Source: Comamonadaceae bacterium (lineage in GTDB: Bacteria > Pseudomonadota > Gammaproteobacteria > Burkholderiales > Burkholderiaceae_C). From it: a stretch of 64,000 nt of DNA. Positions 33,198 to 43,745 of the stretch are shown piece by piece (the first letter of the stretch is position 1; the number at the start of each line of letters is the position of its first letter). The position numbers were made by a program, and so were the translations under genes. The stretch spans positions 124,001 through 188,000 of the forward strand of contig CANGME010000005.1 in NCBI GenBank assembly GCA_947455145.1. Direction: 5' to 3'. Under the pieces are notes generated by a model. It made no database searches, had not been told where the DNA came from, and saw only the letters and a program-made list of their open reading frames with translations.

Positions 33198-35645
33198 CTA
33201 ACTACTGCCGTGTCGGGTCTCTTGCCTCGCACCCTTTGCCTTCGCTCGCACAGTTTTACCCAAATCCTGCTCGGTCTGGCTGACGACCTGTTTCACGGCC
33301 AGAAAACTGTCGGGACTCACCGAGATGGAATCAATGCCCTGCTCCACCAGGAAACGTGCAAACTCCGGATGGTCGCTGGGCGCTTGGCCGCAGATTCCGG
33401 TGTGAGTGCCACTCTTTTTCGCCGAAACAAGCAGCTGCGTGATCGCCATAGCCACTGACTCGTCGCGTTCGTCAAACAACGCGCTTAACATGCCACTGTC
33501 ACGATCTACACCTAGAGTCAGTTGCGTGAGGTCATTGGAGCCGATGGAGAAACCGTCGAAGCGCTCGGCGAACTGCGTCGCCAGCAGCACGTTGGCCGGA
33601 ATTTCCGCCATCACGTAAACCGCAAGCCCGTTCTGACCGCGCACCAGACCATTCTTAGCCAGCTCACTCAATACCTTATCGGCCTCGCCCAGCGTGCGGC
33701 AAAACGGGATCATGATGGTGATGTTGTCCATGCCGATAGCTTCGCGTGCCATGCGCACAGCGCAGCATTCCAGGGCAAAGCCCGCACGGTAGCCTTCGCT
33801 GTAATAACGGCTCGCGCCGCGCCAGCCCAGCATGGGGTTTTCCTCCTTTGGCTCGTACGCAGCGCCGCCGATCAACTCCGCATACTCATTGGTCTTGAAG
33901 TCGCTCATACGCACGATCACCGGGTTCGGGTAATGGGCTGCTGCGATGCGGGCCATTCCGCGCGCCAGCGTGTCAACAAAATACTGCGTCTTGTCAGCGT
34001 AGCCGTTGGTCAGCTCGTCAATGCGTCGCCGTGCTTTCTTGTCCTTGAGGTTCTCATAGTCCACCAGCGCCATCGGATGGATCTTGATCAGATTGCCGAT
34101 GATGAACTCCATGCGCGCCAGCCCCACACCGTCGCTGGGCAGGCGCCACCAGCGGAAGGCAGCCGATGGATTGCCCAGGTTCACCATGACACGGGTACGG
34201 GTCTTCGGTATCTGCGTCAGATCGATGGCGCGCACTTCGAAATCGAGGATGCCGTCATAGACCTGCCCCGCATCGCCCTCGGCGCAGGACACGGTCACGG
34301 CCATCCCGCTCTTGAGCAGGCGGGTGGCGTCTCCCGCACCCACGATGGCCGTCAGACCCAGCTCGCGGCTCACGATGGCCGCGTGGCTGGTGCGCCCACC
34401 GTGGTCGGTCACGATTGCGGCGGCCTTCTTCATGATCGGCACCCAGTCCGGATCGGTCATCCGGGTCACCAGGACCGCGCCCTCTTCGAAGCGATCGATC
34501 TCAGCGGGGCTCCCCAGTCGGCAAACCTTGCCGGTCGCGATCGAGTCGCCGACAGCCAGTCCCGTGACGAGCCGTCGGCCCTTCTTCTTCAGTCGATAGG
34601 TTTTGAGTGTGACGGCTTCCCGGCGCGACTGGACGGTTTCCGGACGCGCCTGCACGATGTAAAGTTCGCCGCTCTCGCCGTCCTTGGCCCATTCCATGTC
34701 CATCGGCTGACCGTAATGCGCCTCGATCATGCAGGCCCAGCGCGCCAGTTGCAGGACTTCATCATCGGTCAGGACAAAAGATGCGCGCTCTTTCTTGCTG
34801 GTGTTGACGAGCTTGGATGTGGCATTGTTACCGCGCGCGTAGATCATCTTCTGGGCTTTGCCACCCAGCTTTTTTTCGACGATGGGTTGCACACCAGTGT
34901 TGTCCAGCAGTGGCTTGAAGACATGGTACTCGTCCGGCTCGACCATGCCCTGGACCACAGTTTCGCCCAGTCCCCAGGCGCTATTGATGAGAACACTGCG
35001 AGGGAAGCCGGTCTCGGTGTCGATGGAAAACATGACTCCGGAGCCCGCCTTGTCGGACCGCACCATCTCCTGCACACCGATGGAAAGTGCCACTTGCATA
35101 TGGTCGATGCCGTGGTTGTTACGGTAGACAATCGCCCGGTCGGTGAACAGCGAGGCATAGCATCGCTTGCACGCATCCAACAACCCCTTGTCGCCGCGGA
35201 TATTCAGGAAAGTTTCCAGCTGCCCGGCAAAGCTCGCCTCCGGCAGGTCTTCTGCCGTGGCGCTGCTGCGAACGGCCACGCTGACCACCTGATGCCCGCT
35301 GCGTTCGGCCATCTCATGGTAGGAACGTGTGATGGCCTCGGACAGCGGCGCGGGGATGACGGCGTCCAGAATCATCTTGCGCACCGACTTGCCAACTTTG
35401 GGCAGGTTCTTTCCACTCTTGTCGAGTTCATCGAGTTTCCCAGCCAGACGCGCCTTCAGCCCGTTGGCCTCAAGAAATCTCCAGTAGGCTGCGGCTGTCG
35501 TTGCAAAGCCGCCCGGCACGCGAATGCCGGATGCGCTCAATTGGCAGATCATCTCTCCGAGCGAGGCATTCTTACCGCCGACGGTGGCGATATCCGCGCG
35601 GCCCAAGTCGGAAAACCATCGTACCAGGGGCACGTTTGTAGTCAT
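33198..35645 (-). CDS. ppsA: Phosphoenolpyruvate synthase
   Basis: This 815-residue enzyme converts pyruvate and ATP to PEP, AMP and phosphate for gluconeogenesis. The ATP-grasp part has VRSSATAEDLPEASFAGQ, the swivelling domain has the phospho-His421 in GGRTSHAAIVSRELG, and the PEP barrel includes SIGSNDLTQLTLGVDRD and the catalytic Cys in GICGQAPSD. Length is normal. It is transcribed away from the copper ATPase; an FNR-type site at 35753-35766 with TATTCT at 35725-35730 lies at class II spacing, so low-oxygen activation is predicted. The location inside a copper island is unusual and may reflect shared oxygen control. Confidence 0.93.
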   Translation of the reverse strand: MTTNVPLVRWFSDLGRADIATVGGKNASLGEMICQLSASGIRVPGGFATTAAAYWRFLEANGLKARLAGKLDELDKSGKNLPKVGKSVRKMILDAVIPAPLSEAITRSYHEMAERSGHQVVSVAVRSSATAEDLPEASFAGQLETFLNIRGDKGLLDACKRCYASLFTDRAIVYRNNHGIDHMQVALSIGVQEMVRSDKAGSGVMFSIDTETGFPRSVLINSAWGLGETVVQGMVEPDEYHVFKPLLDNTGVQPIVEKKLGGKAQKMIYARGNNATSKLVNTSKKERASFVLTDDEVLQLARWACMIEAHYGQPMDMEWAKDGESGELYIVQARPETVQSRREAVTLKTYRLKKKGRRLVTGLAVGDSIATGKVCRLGSPAEIDRFEEGAVLVTRMTDPDWVPIMKKAAAIVTDHGGRTSHAAIVSRELGLTAIVGAGDATRLLKSGMAVTVSCAEGDAGQVYDGILDFEVRAIDLTQIPKTRTRVMVNLGNPSAAFRWWRLPSDGVGLARMEFIIGNLIKIHPMALVDYENLKDKKARRRIDELTNGYADKTQYFVDTLARGMARIAAAHYPNPVIVRMSDFKTNEYAELIGGAAYEPKEENPMLGWRGASRYYSEGYRAGFALECCAVRMAREAIGMDNITIMIPFCRTLGEADKVLSELAKNGLVRGQNGLAVYVMAEIPANVLLATQFAERFDGFSIGSNDLTQLTLGVDRDSGMLSALFDERDESVAMAITQLLVSAKKSGTHTGICGQAPSDHPEFARFLVEQGIDSISVSPDSFLAVKQVVSQTEQDLGKTVRAKAKGARQETRHGSS

Positions 35646-35752
35646 CTGAGGTTCTCCTGATTAACCAGCCGGAAAAAGAGGGCTCCGCTTCATTTTTAGG
35701 GGAGGAGTGCGGAATGAAATTCCAAGAATAGTGTCCCAAGAGTCATGTCGGG

Positions 35753-35766
35753 TTGACACACATCAA
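35753..35766. promoter_or_regulatory. Near-consensus FNR/Anr site between ppsA and the copper ATPase gene
   Basis: TTGACACACATCAA matches TTGAT-N4-ATCAA at 9 of 10 defined positions. On the minus strand, TATTCT at 35725-35730 occupies exactly the -10 position for a site centred at -41.5 (start near 35718, ppsA leader about 73 nt). On the plus strand GATGAT at 35788-35793 is within one base of the matching position for copA. One site could thus serve both divergent genes. Confidence 0.65.
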
Positions 35767-35858
35767 TCGCGCGGCGGAAAGATCATTGATGATGACCCCA
35801 TGTCCGGATGACTCGCACGTGGCCATAACGACTCCCAATGAGCGTGAGGAAAAACAAC

Positions 35859-38225
35859 ATGAACAAGGAACCACACCATCCCACTGGCGCGCATAACGCA
35901 CATGGCCAACACCACCCGGCCACATCGTCCGCCTCCACAGATCTGAAGGATCCTGTGTGTGGCATGACGGTCACCGTGCAATCACAGCACACACTGGAAT
36001 ACGGGGGGCAACCCTACTATTTTTGCGGCGCAAAGTGCTTGGCAAAGTTTGCTTCCGACCCCGCGCAATACCTGGCGTCGCTTCAATCCATGGGGTCCGA
36101 ACCGCCTCAGGAAGCGGCCCCTGCGGGCACGGTCTTCACCTGCCCGATGCACCCCGAGGTGCGCCAAGACCACCCCGGCAGTTGCCCCAAGTGCGGCATG
36201 GCCCTGGAGCCCGAGCTGCCTAAACTGGATGACGACGAGAACCCCGAGTTGCGCGACTTCCAGCGCCGCTTCTGGTGGACTTTGCCGCTCACGGCCATCG
36301 TCTTCGTTCTGGCCATGTTCGGGCATCGTCTGCGCTTGATGGATCCCACCGTGCAGAGTTGGGTGGAGTTGGTGTTGACGATGCCCATTGCGCTGTGGGC
36401 GGGCTGGCCATTCTTCCTGCGCGGGTGGCAGTCGGTGGTGAACCGCAGCCCCAACATGTGGACGCTGATCGGCCTGGGCACGGGCTGCGCCTTCGTTTAC
36501 AGCGTGGTGGCCACCGTGGTGCCGCAGGTGTTTCCGGCGTCTTTCATTGCCATGGGCCGGGTCGCCGTCTATTTTGAGGCGGCAGCGGTGATCATTTCCC
36601 TCACCCTGCTGGGGCAGATGCTGGAGCTCAAGGCCCGCTCGCAGACCTCGGCCGCCATCAAGTCCCTGCTCGGCTTGGCTCCCAAGACCGCTCGCAGAAT
36701 CAAAGCCGACGGGAGCGAAGAAGATGTGCCCTTGAACCACGTCCACGTGGGCGACAAGCTGCGCATTCGCCCCGGCGAGAAAGTGCCCGTGGATGGGAAG
36801 GTGGTGGAAGGCAGCAGTGCCGTGGATGAATCCATGATCACCGGTGAACCCATGCCGGTGACCAAGCGCGTGGGAGATGCCGTGATCGGCGCGACCCTCA
36901 ACACCTCCGGCGCGTTGGTGATGCTGTCAGAAAAAATCGGCTCGGCCACCATGCTGGCGCAAATCGTGCAGATGGTCGCGCAAGCCCAGCGCTCCCGGGC
37001 GCCGATGCAGCGCATGGCTGATGTAGTGGCGGGCTATTTCGTCGTTACGGTGGTGGCCATTGCGGTGCTCACACTTTTTGCCTGGGGTTTCTTCGGCCCC
37101 GAGCCGCGCTGGGTCTTTGGCCTGATCAATGCCGTCTCGGTGCTGATCATCGCCTGCCCATGCGCGTTGGGGCTTGCTACGCCGATGTCCATCATGGTGG
37201 CCACCGGGCGGGGCGCGACACAAGGCGTGTTGTTCCGCGATGCCGCGGCCATTGAAAACCTGCGCAAGGTGGACACCCTTCTGATCGACAAAACCGGCAC
37301 CTTGACCGAAGGCCGTCCGGCTTTTGACCGTGCCGTTCCCGCCCCCGGATTCGAGGCTAACGAAGTGCTGCGGCTGGCGGCCAGCCTGGACCAAGGCAGT
37401 GAGCACCCGCTGGCCGAGGCTATCGTGCGCGCGGCGCGGGCGCAGGGCATGACGCTGCACAAACCGGAGAATTTCGAATCCGGCTCAGGCATTGGTGTGC
37501 GTGGCCAGGTTGGCGGGCGTCAACTTGCGCTGGGCAACACCACGCTGATGGAAAAAGTGGGCGTTTCCGTCGCGCCCTTATTAGCCCAGGCTGAGGCCTT
37601 GCGCGCCGAAGGTGCCAGCGTGATGCATCTGGCGGTGGACGGTCAACTGGCGGGCCTGCTGGCCGTGTCTGACCCCATCAAGGCAAGCACGGCCGAAGCC
37701 TTGGCCACACTCAAGGCCGCGGGCTTGCGCATCGTAATGGCCACCGGTGACGGACTAACCACAGCCAAGGCCGTGGGCGCCCGCCTGGGCATTGACGAAG
37801 TGCATGGCGAAGTTAAACCCGCAGACAAATTGCTTCTGGTGGAGCGGCTTCAGAAAGAAGGCTGCATTGTGGCGATGGCCGGGGACGGCATTAATGATGC
37901 GCCCGCGCTGGCCAAGGCCGATGTCGGTGTGGCCATGGGCACAGGGACGGACGTGGCGATGAACAGCGCGCAGGTCACCCTGGTCAAAGGTGACTTGCGC
38001 GGCATCGCCATTGCGCGTTCGCTGTCGGAAGATACGGTGGCCAACATGAAGCAGAACCTGATGTTCGCGTTGCTCTACAACGGGCTGGGCATCCCGATTG
38101 CGGCCGGTGTTTTGTACCCATTCACCGGCTGGCTCCTGTCGCCCGTGATCGCGGCCATGGCCATGAGCTTCAGTTCGGTTTCGGTGATCGGGAATGCTTT
38201 GCGTCTAAAGTCTCGGCGTCAGTGA
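35859..38225 (+). CDS. copA: CopA-type Cu(I)-translocating P1B ATPase with YHS and heavy-metal-binding N-terminal domains
   Basis: The 788-residue pump has a His-rich start, a YHS domain ([23 protein letters not shown]), a HMBD segment ([23 protein letters not shown]), then eight membrane helices. Catalytic motifs are TGEPMPV, the ion-binding CPC in IIACPCALG, phospho-Asp in [19 protein letters not shown] and [10 protein letters not shown]. There is no classical GMxCxxC HMA domain. It would export Cu(I) from the cytoplasm to the periplasmic proteins encoded upstream. The ATG at 35859 is preceded by GTGAGGA; ATG 35838 is an in-frame alternative. Confidence 0.9.
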   Translation: MNKEPHHPTGAHNAHGQHHPATSSASTDLKDPVCGMTVTVQSQHTLEYGGQPYYFCGAKCLAKFASDPAQYLASLQSMGSEPPQEAAPAGTVFTCPMHPEVRQDHPGSCPKCGMALEPELPKLDDDENPELRDFQRRFWWTLPLTAIVFVLAMFGHRLRLMDPTVQSWVELVLTMPIALWAGWPFFLRGWQSVVNRSPNMWTLIGLGTGCAFVYSVVATVVPQVFPASFIAMGRVAVYFEAAAVIISLTLLGQMLELKARSQTSAAIKSLLGLAPKTARRIKADGSEEDVPLNHVHVGDKLRIRPGEKVPVDGKVVEGSSAVDESMITGEPMPVTKRVGDAVIGATLNTSGALVMLSEKIGSATMLAQIVQMVAQAQRSRAPMQRMADVVAGYFVVTVVAIAVLTLFAWGFFGPEPRWVFGLINAVSVLIIACPCALGLATPMSIMVATGRGATQGVLFRDAAAIENLRKVDTLLIDKTGTLTEGRPAFDRAVPAPGFEANEVLRLAASLDQGSEHPLAEAIVRAARAQGMTLHKPENFESGSGIGVRGQVGGRQLALGNTTLMEKVGVSVAPLLAQAEALRAEGASVMHLAVDGQLAGLLAVSDPIKASTAEALATLKAAGLRIVMATGDGLTTAKAVGARLGIDEVHGEVKPADKLLLVERLQKEGCIVAMAGDGINDAPALAKADVGVAMGTGTDVAMNSAQVTLVKGDLRGIAIARSLSEDTVANMKQNLMFALLYNGLGIPIAAGVLYPFTGWLLSPVIAAMAMSFSSVSVIGNALRLKSRRQ

Positions 38226-38396
38226 TTCAAAGAAATGAATTACCCAAAGCGTGACTTCTGGCACTGACCGTGCATGATTCACACCTGAGTCACAAGCTCA
38301 GGAAAAGCCTTGTCGACCTAGAATGGTTCACGCAGGTCTGGTGCATTTACAGACACTTCGTAAAATCAATTTTCACCAATTTTCAAGGAAAACATC

Positions 38397-38813
38397 ATGG
38401 GTTTATTTGACGCAATCGCAGGGCAAGTCAGCAGCGCGCTGGGCAACACAGGGGCCGGTGGTGGGCAAGGCGGACTGATGGACATCGTGTCAGGCTTGAT
38501 CAACAACCCACAAACGGGTGGCATTGAAGGCTTGATCAAAAGCTTTCAAGAAAAAGGTCTAGGTGACGCCATGTCCTCATGGATTGGCACGGGCGCAAAT
38601 CAGGCCATTTCTGGCGACCAGATCCAGCATGTGCTGGGCAGCGAACAAGTGCAAGCTCTGGCTCAAAAATTTGGCCTATCAACAGGTGACCTATCGGGCG
38701 GCCTGGCCAGCCTATTGCCACAAGTGATCGACAAACTTACTCCCGGCGGCCATGTGCCTGAAGGCGGCTTGCTGGAGCAGGGTTTGTCCATGCTCAAAGG
38801 CTTCTCCAAATAA
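38397..38813 (+). CDS. YidB-like (DUF937) protein
   Basis: The 138-residue Gly-rich protein has MGLFDAIAGQVSSALG, LIKSFQEKGLGDAMSSWIGTGAN, and GLASLLPQVIDKLTPGGHVPE, the hallmarks of the YidB family. It has no signal peptide or catalytic motif; the function is unknown. AAGGAAAAC precedes the ATG. Confidence 0.88.
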   Translation: MGLFDAIAGQVSSALGNTGAGGGQGGLMDIVSGLINNPQTGGIEGLIKSFQEKGLGDAMSSWIGTGANQAISGDQIQHVLGSEQVQALAQKFGLSTGDLSGGLASLLPQVIDKLTPGGHVPEGGLLEQGLSMLKGFSK

Positions 38814-38821
38814 ACGTGCGG

Positions 38822-39817
38822 ATGTACCCCGGCACCCTCACCGATGTGGCGGGCCTAGAGGTCGGCCATTTCACCGACACTCTCCGCCCCACGGGTTGCA
38901 GCGTGGTGATAGCACGCGAGGGTGCAGTTGCGGGTGTCGATGTGCGCGGTGCTGCACCTGGCACACGCGAGACGGATTTACTGCAACCAGGCAACCTGGT
39001 GGAAAAAGTGCACGCCGTGCTGCTCTCAGGCGGCAGCGCTTGGGGACTGGACGCGGCCAGTGGCGTGATGCGCTGGCTGGAAGAACACACCATCGGCCTG
39101 CAAACCGGCTACGGCTTGGTGCCCATCGTCCCGGCGGCGGTGGTGTTTGACTTGGGTGTAGGCGACGCCCGCATCCGCCCCGACGCGCAAGCGGGCTACC
39201 AAGCCTGCGCAGCCGCCAGCCGCCTACCCAGCGCCCAAGGCAATGTGGGCGCAGGCGCAGGCGCGCTGGTGGGCAAGCTGTTTGGCATAGCGCGCGCCAT
39301 GAAAGGCGGCGTGGGCAGCGCATCGCTCACGGTGGACGGCACCACCGTGGCCGCGCTGGTTGTGTGCAACGCCATGGGCGATGTGTTTGACCCTGCCAAC
39401 GGGCAGCTGCTGGCCGGTGCGCGCACTGCGAATGGCAAGTCGCTGCTCAATGCGCGTGATGCGCTGCTAGCAGGTCAATTGTCAGGCGAAAAACCGCACA
39501 CCCTCATGGCTGGCACCAACACCACCATAGGCGTAGTCGCCACCGACGCCGTGCTCACAAAACCCCAAGCCCAGCGCCTGGCGCAAGTGGCCCACGACGG
39601 CCTGGCGCGCAGCATCAACCCGGTGCACACCCAGCTCGACGGTGACACCTTGTTCGCCCTGGGCACAGGTCACAGCGGAAAAACCGCCAACCCTCTGCTG
39701 CTGGCGACGATGGCTGCTGAGGTGACGGCACGGGCGGTGGTGAATGCGGTGTGGGCTGCGCGGGGGGTGACCATCGACGGGCAACACTGGCCTGCGGTCG
39801 CAATGACAAAAACTTGA
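38822..39817 (+). CDS. P1-family (S58, DmpA/NylC-like) peptidase
   Basis: This ~331-residue protein fits the Ntn-type DmpA/NylC family, which self-cleaves between Asn and Thr. The expected site is in MAGTNTTIGVVATDAVL, near residues 233-235, and upstream motifs LLSGGSAWGLDAASGVMRWLEE and GNVGAGAGALVGKLFG are characteristic. Cleavage would give alpha and beta chains, with the new N-terminal Thr as nucleophile, acting on short amides or peptides in the cytoplasm. A GTG two codons before the ATG is an alternative start. Confidence 0.88.
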   Translation: MYPGTLTDVAGLEVGHFTDTLRPTGCSVVIAREGAVAGVDVRGAAPGTRETDLLQPGNLVEKVHAVLLSGGSAWGLDAASGVMRWLEEHTIGLQTGYGLVPIVPAAVVFDLGVGDARIRPDAQAGYQACAAASRLPSAQGNVGAGAGALVGKLFGIARAMKGGVGSASLTVDGTTVAALVVCNAMGDVFDPANGQLLAGARTANGKSLLNARDALLAGQLSGEKPHTLMAGTNTTIGVVATDAVLTKPQAQRLAQVAHDGLARSINPVHTQLDGDTLFALGTGHSGKTANPLLLATMAAEVTARAVVNAVWAARGVTIDGQHWPAVAMTKT

Positions 39818-39968
39818 TTGGATCCGACGCCGCCCCGGGGTAGACGACAGAAGACGACGTGCTGCGCGACTTTTCGTGATCTCTAATGCCAAAGAGTGAC
39901 AACGAACTTTCTCGCCAATATCCAACAAGTGCTAACATTGTGCTTATTTATCAAGCGAGGTAAAAACC

Positions 39969-40217
39969 ATGCGCGTTGCCATTCGCACAATGGGGAACTC
40001 CAAGGGGGTTCTCATTCCCAAGCCCATATTGGAGCAGACTGGTTTGCTTGATGCGGCTGATTTACAGGTCATCAATGGGGTGATTGAAATTCGTCCTTTG
40101 ACGCTCAACCCCCGCCGGGGTTGGGCTGCGGACAGCCAGCGGGTGGCGCAGGATCAGGACGACGCCTTGGTGTGGCCCGAATTTGGCAACGCTGACGACG
40201 CCACGCTGCAATGTTAG
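39969..40217 (+). CDS. MazE/AbrB-like antitoxin
   Basis: An 82-residue protein with the SpoVT/AbrB DNA-binding fold: MRVAIRTMGNSKGVLIPKPILEQTGL and VINGVIEIRPL. The acidic C-terminal tail would bind the toxin. Its end overlaps the toxin gene by 7 bp, the usual coupled antitoxin-toxin order. A promoter within the 150 bp upstream is expected to be autoregulated. Confidence 0.85.
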   Translation: MRVAIRTMGNSKGVLIPKPILEQTGLLDAADLQVINGVIEIRPLTLNPRRGWAADSQRVAQDQDDALVWPEFGNADDATLQC

Positions 40218-40552
40218 CGCCCACGCAACTGGCCACAGGCGAGGTGTGGCTGGCACAGCTTGACCCCACCGTGAGCAGCGAGATTCAAAAAACACGGCCT
40301 TGCGTGCTGATCTCTCCACCTGAAATGTTGAACCATTTACGCACCGTGATCGTAGCCCCGATGACCACCGGCTCGCGCCCCGCCGCGTTTCGTGTGCCCT
40401 TGACCTTCAAAGGCAAAACGGGGCTGATCTTGCTAGACCAAATTCGCACGCTGGACAAGTCGCGCCTGGTACGCCGCGAAGGAGCGGTGCATGGCGCAAC
40501 GCTCAAACGCACCTTGTCCACGCTGCAAACGATGTTTGCGCCGGAAGTCTGA
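40211..40552 (+). CDS. MazF/PemK-type endoribonuclease toxin
   Basis: The 113-residue protein has the MazF fold: GEVWLAQLDPTVSSEIQKTRPCVLISP, VIVAPMTTGSRPAAFRVPL and GLILLDQIRTLDKSRLVRR. The Arg in KTRPC and the Thr/Ser in PMTTGS are the usual catalytic positions for RNA cleavage. It is the toxin partner of the upstream antitoxin. Confidence 0.9.
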   Translation: MLAPTQLATGEVWLAQLDPTVSSEIQKTRPCVLISPPEMLNHLRTVIVAPMTTGSRPAAFRVPLTFKGKTGLILLDQIRTLDKSRLVRREGAVHGATLKRTLSTLQTMFAPEV

Positions 40553-40564
40553 AACCACTCCCCC

Positions 40565-41890
40565 ATGACCAAAGCCATCCGCTACACCCTACTCTCCCTA
40601 CGTGACCTGCTGGTCTCGGCAGGGCCGTTTGTATTGCTTGCTGTATTGTTGCTTTGGCTGGCCTACTGGTGGCTGAACCCGACGCCGCCCAAGCAAGTGA
40701 CACTGGCTACGGGTCCGGCTCAAAGTGCTTATGCCGAATTTGGCAAACGCTATGCCGCTGAGTTGGCGCGCAACGGCATTGAAGTCAAGCTCATCACCAC
40801 CGAGGGCTCCACGCAGAACCTGGAGATGCTGCGCGGGGAGACTGCGGACTTGGCGTTTGTGAAAGGCGGTAGCAACGAATTGCTTATCGATCAAGAGAAC
40901 GAACTTGAATCCTTGGGCAGCCTGTTTTTGGAGCCGGTCTGGTTGTTTTACCGCGAGCAGGCAGCCCACAAAAAAACCGCAACGGGCGTACTGAATTCAC
41001 TTGCAGACCTGAAGGGCTTGCGCGTCAACGTGGGGACCGAGGGCAGCGGCATTCCCGGTTTGATGGACAAGCTGTTTGAAGCCAACCGCATTGATCCCAA
41101 GACGCTCAAACTATCGCAACTGGGGCAGACCCCGGGCACTGTGGCGTTTCTTAATGGAGAACTGGATGCGGTGGTATTTGCATCGGCTCCTGAATCTTTG
41201 ATGGTGCAAATGTTGCTGCAAACGCCGGGTGTGAAGCTGATGAACTTTGCTCAAAATGAAGCTTATGCACGGCGATTTTCTTTTCTGAGTCCGGTGACCC
41301 TGCCGCAGGGCGTGGTGGATCTGTCCGCCAACGTGCCGGTACAAGACGTGCGGCTGATTGCCACCACCGCTACGCTGCTTGCACGCGACGGTGTGCACCC
41401 GGCTCTGTTGCAGCTTTTCTCACAAGCATCGCTCAAACTGCACAGCAAAGCGGGCTGGTTCAACCGGGCGCATGAGTACCCGAACTTGGCCAACAACGAG
41501 TTTCCACTGGCCAAGGAGGCCGAGCGCACCGTGCGCCAGGGTGTGCCGCTGCTGCAACGCTACTTACCGTTCTTGTTGGCCAACCTGTTGGAGCGCATGT
41601 GGTTGGCGCTGGGGATCATCGTGGCGATCTTGTTGCCGTTAAGCCGGATTCTGCCTCCCTTGTATGAGTTCAGGATTCGCTCGCGGGTGTTTCGCTGGTA
41701 CGGGCAGTTGCGCGAGATTGAGAACCGGCTGGAGAGCGAGCCGGCTGAGCCGAGTCAGGATTTGCTCGACTCCTTGAATCGATTGGAGTCACGGGTGGAG
41801 AAGGTCAACGTGCCGCTGTCGTATGCGGACGAGCTTTACTCGTTGCGCAATCACATTGAAATGGTCAGACAGAAATTACTCAGAAACTGA
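40565..41890 (+). CDS. TAXI-family TRAP transporter substrate-binding-like protein, membrane anchored
   Basis: The 441-residue protein has an N-terminal membrane helix (PFVLLAVLLLWLAYWWL), a TAXI binding domain (LATGPAQSAYAEFGKRYAAEL, VGTEGSGIPGLMDKLFEANRI) and a second membrane helix around residue 345 (WLALGIIVAILLPL), followed by a ~90-residue cytoplasmic helical tail. Ordinary TAXI receptors are free periplasmic proteins of ~320 residues, so this is the larger anchored subtype. No TRAP permease gene is adjacent. Confidence 0.85.
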   Translation: MTKAIRYTLLSLRDLLVSAGPFVLLAVLLLWLAYWWLNPTPPKQVTLATGPAQSAYAEFGKRYAAELARNGIEVKLITTEGSTQNLEMLRGETADLAFVKGGSNELLIDQENELESLGSLFLEPVWLFYREQAAHKKTATGVLNSLADLKGLRVNVGTEGSGIPGLMDKLFEANRIDPKTLKLSQLGQTPGTVAFLNGELDAVVFASAPESLMVQMLLQTPGVKLMNFAQNEAYARRFSFLSPVTLPQGVVDLSANVPVQDVRLIATTATLLARDGVHPALLQLFSQASLKLHSKAGWFNRAHEYPNLANNEFPLAKEAERTVRQGVPLLQRYLPFLLANLLERMWLALGIIVAILLPLSRILPPLYEFRIRSRVFRWYGQLREIENRLESEPAEPSQDLLDSLNRLESRVEKVNVPLSYADELYSLRNHIEMVRQKLLRN

Positions 41891-41905
41891 ACCTGATCCG
41901 CAACC

Positions 41906-41963
41906 CCGTTCGCCCTGAGCCCGTCGAAGGGCCACAAGGCTTCGACAAGCTCAGCCCGAACGG
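41906..41963. repeat. Palindromic intergenic repeat (TTCGCCCTGAGC family), copy 1
   Basis: Two arms, one reading CCGTTCGCCCTGAGC and the other the near-complement GCTCAGCCCGAACGG, flank GTCGAAGG/CTTCGAC. The element sits between two convergent genes, where its hairpin could stop transcription from both sides. A second copy is at 55328-55385. Confidence 0.8.
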
Positions 41964-41986
41964 TATTCGCAGCAAACCCGCTTTAT

Positions 41987-43648
<1,662 letters not shown>

Positions 43649-43745
43649 TCGATATACCAGTATGTGTTCAGGGGAAACCGCGTATTATCCGCGCCCCGGC
43701 CTCAGGCGTCCGCGCAACCTGTCGGTTAGAAGCAATTTGTAGCGG

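Noticed and set aside
33522-35660. A 712-codon open frame on the plus strand opposite ppsA
   Set aside because: It mirrors PEP synthase, which has full catalytic motifs; the plus-strand product is His/Arg-rich and has no recognisable domain.
38284-38302. CCTGAG...CTCAGG hairpin after copA as a terminator
   Set aside because: A 6-bp stem is present but it is not followed by a T-tract on either strand, so termination is not supported.
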